This document shows, piece by piece, positions 5,430 through 7,147 of a stretch of DNA of 7,147 nucleotides. The translations under genes and the position numbers were made by a program. Under the pieces are notes generated by a model. The model worked only from the letters and a program-made list of their open reading frames with translations. It made no database searches and was not told where the DNA came from. Position 1 is the first letter of the stretch. The number at the start of each line of letters is the position of its first letter. The stretch comes from Planctomycetes bacterium RBG_16_43_13 (GTDB taxonomy: Bacteria > Planctomycetota > MHYJ01). The stretch lies in contig MHYJ01000026.1 of NCBI GenBank assembly GCA_001828445.1, forward strand, positions 6,451-13,597, given 5' to 3'.

Positions 5430-5476
5430 CTTATACGTCGAAGGGGAAAGGTGGGTGAGACCTTTTGACGACGCAA
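5391..5476 (-). ncRNA. Candidate structured leader/small RNA ending in the terminator
   Basis: A transcript from the promoter at 5482-5510 would start near 5474-5477 and end at the U-run, about 85 bases. Visible pairings: CGUCG (5473-5469) with CGACG (5440-5436); inside it AAAGGU (5465-5460) with ACCUUU (5452-5447) around a seven-base loop; and CCCUU (5445-5441) with AAGGG (5432-5428), which would make a pseudoknot and takes the first two bases of the terminator stem. The terminator hairpin follows. It may be a free small RNA, or an attenuator that controls entry into the recombination genes. No known riboswitch class is recognised. Confidence 0.45.
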
Positions 5477-5532
5477 CTGTTATTATATATTAGACTGTGG
5501 AATACTACAATTTGAATGATCACCCGATTCAT
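5431..5532 (-). CDS. Possible leader peptide ORF (33 codons from ATG, 30 from GTG)
   Basis: An open frame runs from ATG at 5532 to TAA at 5433-5431, one base before the terminator stem. The ATG has AGGGG directly against it, too close for a normal site, but an in-frame GTG three codons on (5523-5521) has that AGGGG at a more usual distance. The predicted start is hydrophobic (IIQIVVFHSLIY) and the end is proline- and phenylalanine-rich. It would be included in transcripts from the promoter at 5550-5578 but not in those from 5482-5510. An ORF this short can occur by chance. Confidence 0.2.
   Translation of the reverse strand: MNRVIIQIVVFHSLIYNNSCVVKRSHPPFPFDV
5482..5510 (-). promoter_or_regulatory. 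Candidate promoter P2 for the leader RNA
   Basis: Minus strand: perfect TATAAT (5482-5487), 17-base spacer, and a weak -35 TTGTAG (5505-5510, 3/6). Predicted start near 5474-5477, just before the first stem of the leader RNA. An inverted repeat TGAAT-N9-ATTCA (5513-5531) lies directly upstream of the -35 and could be an activator or repressor site. Confidence 0.45.
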
Positions 5533-5534
5533 CC

Positions 5535-5545
5535 CCTGTTTCAGG
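5535..5545. promoter_or_regulatory. Inverted repeat CCTG-TTT-CAGG at the P1 start site
   Basis: A perfect four-base inverted repeat over the predicted P1 start point. The word TTTCAGG (5539-5545) recurs at 5588-5594 on the other side of the promoter, so the two sites may form an operator pair. Confidence 0.3.
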
Positions 5546-5549
5546 AATA

Positions 5550-5578
5550 ACATTACATCCGCAATGGAGTTTTGTCAA
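5550..5578 (-). promoter_or_regulatory. Candidate promoter P1 upstream of the recombination operon
   Basis: Minus strand: perfect TTGACA (5573-5578), 17-base spacer, TAATGT (5550-5555, 3/6 to TATAAT). Predicted start near 5543. It is flanked by inverted repeats at 5535-5545 and 5591-5606. Confidence 0.4.
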
Positions 5579-5590
5579 GAGGAAATATTT

Positions 5591-5606
5591 CAGGTAACAT
5601 AACCTG
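5591..5606. promoter_or_regulatory. Inverted repeat CAGGT-N6-ACCTG upstream of P1
   Basis: A perfect five-base inverted repeat with a six-base centre, 12 bases upstream of the P1 -35. It shares TTTCAGG with the site at 5535-5545. It could also be a small hairpin in the tail-spike mRNA, but no U-run follows directly. Confidence 0.3.
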
Positions 5607-5645
5607 CCTCAAGGGTTGCCCACAGGAGGAGGGCCTGATGTCTAA

Positions 5646-7147
5646 TTAGTAAACATCATAGAATACTACAGTATCAAATAACATAGTTCCAGCAGTGACC
5701 GAATTTTTCTCAAGGAAGAATACACTGTTAGCTCCAGCTAATGAAGATTGTATAAACGTACCTGAATGATTAACCCATGACACCGATGATGTTCCTGATA
5801 CAGACGCATATACATTAGTTCCAGCGCCAGGGTAACCTATACCGATTACAAAAGCCTCATCACCACTTGAACCGGATTTTACAAATGCAGAATAATAGTA
5901 TATCCTACCAGCTACTAAATTAGTGATCGGAACGCTAGCATATTGTGCATTTGCAGCAACCCTTGTTAGCTGTAAACAGTTCCCTCCTTGACCACCGGCA
6001 ACACTTGCTATAGTCCCATCAGAAGCAGCCCAACCAGTAGTTGTGGAATCAAAAGTTGTATTAGTAATAAAACTTGAATTAGGTATTTTTACTGTCATGT
6101 CCGCTATTCCTTGAGTTACTCCATCGAGTGCTGTACATATATTATAAGTTACCATGCTTTTCCTAATACCCGATGGGTATGCACTATTCCAAGGAGGTAG
6201 AAATATACCACCATTACATATATTATCTGATATTATGAAATTTTCATAAATTGAATTTGCCACATCAGAAGCCAATAATCTAATAGAAGAACTTATTGTA
6301 TTTTTAATGAAGTTGTGCGAGATATTACATCTATCAATAATTCTACCAGTTCCACCAGTAGGCATAATAGCCCACGACATTATACCATAATATGTTTGTG
6401 ATGGAGTTCTCGTATCCTCTATATAATTCCCGATAATTACTGTTTCACTACCACTAAAGGATAAAGCAAATTGATCGCCAGGTGCATCATTCCACGAACC
6501 ACAATCTATTATTATATTATTCGCAATAATTGATTTACCAAAACTCGCAATACCTATTTGTCCTATTAACTCCAAATGATTTCCGGTAACTACAAAATAT
6601 TTACCTTCAGTATTACTATTATTAATATCACACAGTATACCGGATCCTTGAATATTATAGAGTATATTGTTAGAAATAATAGCTTTTTGACCATTACCGG
6701 CACCGGCTGCACAACTTACATATATAGCTACCATATTTTCACTTATATTCTTGATAATATTACCAGAAACAAGTGACCCTCTTTTTACCTGTAGATCAAT
6801 ACCAACTGAGGATAAGTAAGTTGCTATGCCGTCTATATAATTATTACATATTTGCACATCCTCTGCTGAATCAGAAGGATATGAGATAACAGGTGATTCA
6901 GTAGGGTTAGCTGCTATATGAATACCAGAAACATTACCAAAGAAAAAATTATTGTTTATTCTTACATTGGTACAATTAAGAACATCTACCCCTGTACCAA
7001 TGCCTACAATTGGATAAGTAACATCATGATAGCCAAAATATTTAAGGACGTTATGTTTAACATTAAGATTATTAACATACCTAAAACTTAACCCACGACG
7101 GTAACTTCCTTGTTCTGGTTGGTTATCTCTATCTCCATTTAATGTAA
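5646..7147 (-). CDS. Tail spike / receptor-binding protein, C-terminal part (partial, 5' end outside window)
   Basis: The frame is open from the right edge of the window to the stop at 5646, giving 499 visible residues. The first about 357 are a right-handed parallel beta-helix: a ladder of short strands with recurring N-N-I/F, G-I and N-x-I turns (for example VRINNNFFFGNVSGIHI and IIANNIIIDCG), as in phage tail spikes and pectate-lyase-like folds. The last 142 residues (5646-6074) resemble a CBM_4_9-type jelly-roll: TTFDSTTTGW, then GGNCLQL, then LVAGRIYYYSAFVKSG. Phage proteins of this layout bind and often cut host surface polysaccharide; no catalytic residues can be assigned here. An internal GTG (6857) is not the true start, because helix repeats continue upstream. 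The gene is more AT-rich in its helix part than its neighbours. No clear terminator follows its stop directly. Confidence 0.88.
   Translation of the reverse strand, partial: TLNGDRDNQPEQGSYRRGLSFRYVNNLNVKHNVLKYFGYHDVTYPIVGIGTGVDVLNCTNVRINNNFFFGNVSGIHIAANPTESPVISYPSDSAEDVQICNNYIDGIATYLSSVGIDLQVKRGSLVSGNIIKNISENMVAIYVSCAAGAGNGQKAIISNNILYNIQGSGILCDINNSNTEGKYFVVTGNHLELIGQIGIASFGKSIIANNIIIDCGSWNDAPGDQFALSFSGSETVIIGNYIEDTRTPSQTYYGIMSWAIMPTGGTGRIIDRCNISHNFIKNTISSSIRLLASDVANSIYENFIISDNICNGGIFLPPWNSAYPSGIRKSMVTYNICTALDGVTQGIADMTVKIPNSSFITNTTFDSTTTGWAASDGTIASVAGGQGGNCLQLTRVAANAQYASVPITNLVAGRIYYYSAFVKSGSSGDEAFVIGIGYPGAGTNVYASVSGTSSVSWVNHSGTFIQSSLAGANSVFFLEKNSVTAGTMLFDTVVFYDVY

Noticed and set aside
5391..5476. 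Naming the leader RNA as a known phage cis-RNA class or riboswitch
   Set aside because: I could not match a conserved core from memory and cannot run a covariance search, so only the visible pairings are reported.
5607..5645. Intrinsic terminator directly after the tail-spike stop
   Set aside because: Only short GC pairings (GCCC/GGGC) are visible and no U-run follows.
5646..6857. A complete tail gene starting at the GTG at 6857
   Set aside because: Beta-helix sequence continues in frame without a stop to the right edge, so the GTG is internal and the gene is partial.

Overview
The window looks like part of a tailed double-stranded DNA bacteriophage or prophage. Every credible gene lies on the minus strand, genes are packed with 2-18 base gaps or ATGA/TAATG/GTGA overlaps, and the products are phage-like: a beta-helix tail spike followed by DNA recombination and single-strand-handling proteins. 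Most starts have strong Shine-Dalgarno sequences, one of them (3982-3992) almost fully complementary to the 16S rRNA tail, so the host is a bacterium that relies on SD-led initiation. Nothing names the host. There is no integrase, capsid, terminase, tRNA or rRNA gene, so lifestyle and host are undetermined.

Layout in the direction of transcription (right to left). (1) 7147-5646: the 3' part of a tail spike/receptor-binding gene, a parallel beta-helix followed by a jelly-roll carbohydrate-binding-like domain; its 5' end is outside the window. (2) 5645-5365: a 281-base regulatory gap with two candidate sigma70-type promoters, inverted repeats flanking the first, a possible 30-33 codon leader ORF, a compact folded RNA with a possible pseudoknot, and a strong intrinsic terminator just before the next gene. 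(3) 5364-3189: two 71-residue proteins (the second a probable zinc-binding protein), a RecB/Cas4-like PD-(D/E)XK nuclease with Fe-S cysteines, and a RecA-fold P-loop ATPase of Sak4/AAA_24 type. (4) 3188-3080: an internal gap with 11-base-period direct repeats and a good promoter. (5) 3079-137: an SSB-like protein, an ERCC4/XPF-family nuclease, a small unknown protein joined to it across a G7 slippery overlap, a long coiled-coil protein, and a probable ribbon-helix-helix DNA-binding protein. (6) 136-1: a block of 15-base-period repeats built on TACTGT and GTATAC.

Taken together, regions 3-5 form a compact recombination module: SSB-like protein to coat single strands, RecA-like ATPase to pair or remodel them, one nuclease of resection type and one of structure-specific type. 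The most interesting parts are non-coding: the leader/terminator RNA that appears to gate the operon, the 11-base repeats fused to the internal promoter, and the left-edge repeats next to a candidate ribbon-helix-helix protein. The left-edge repeats share the words CTGTAAC and CTGTTA with the internal repeats, which suggests, without proving it, that one regulator binds both.
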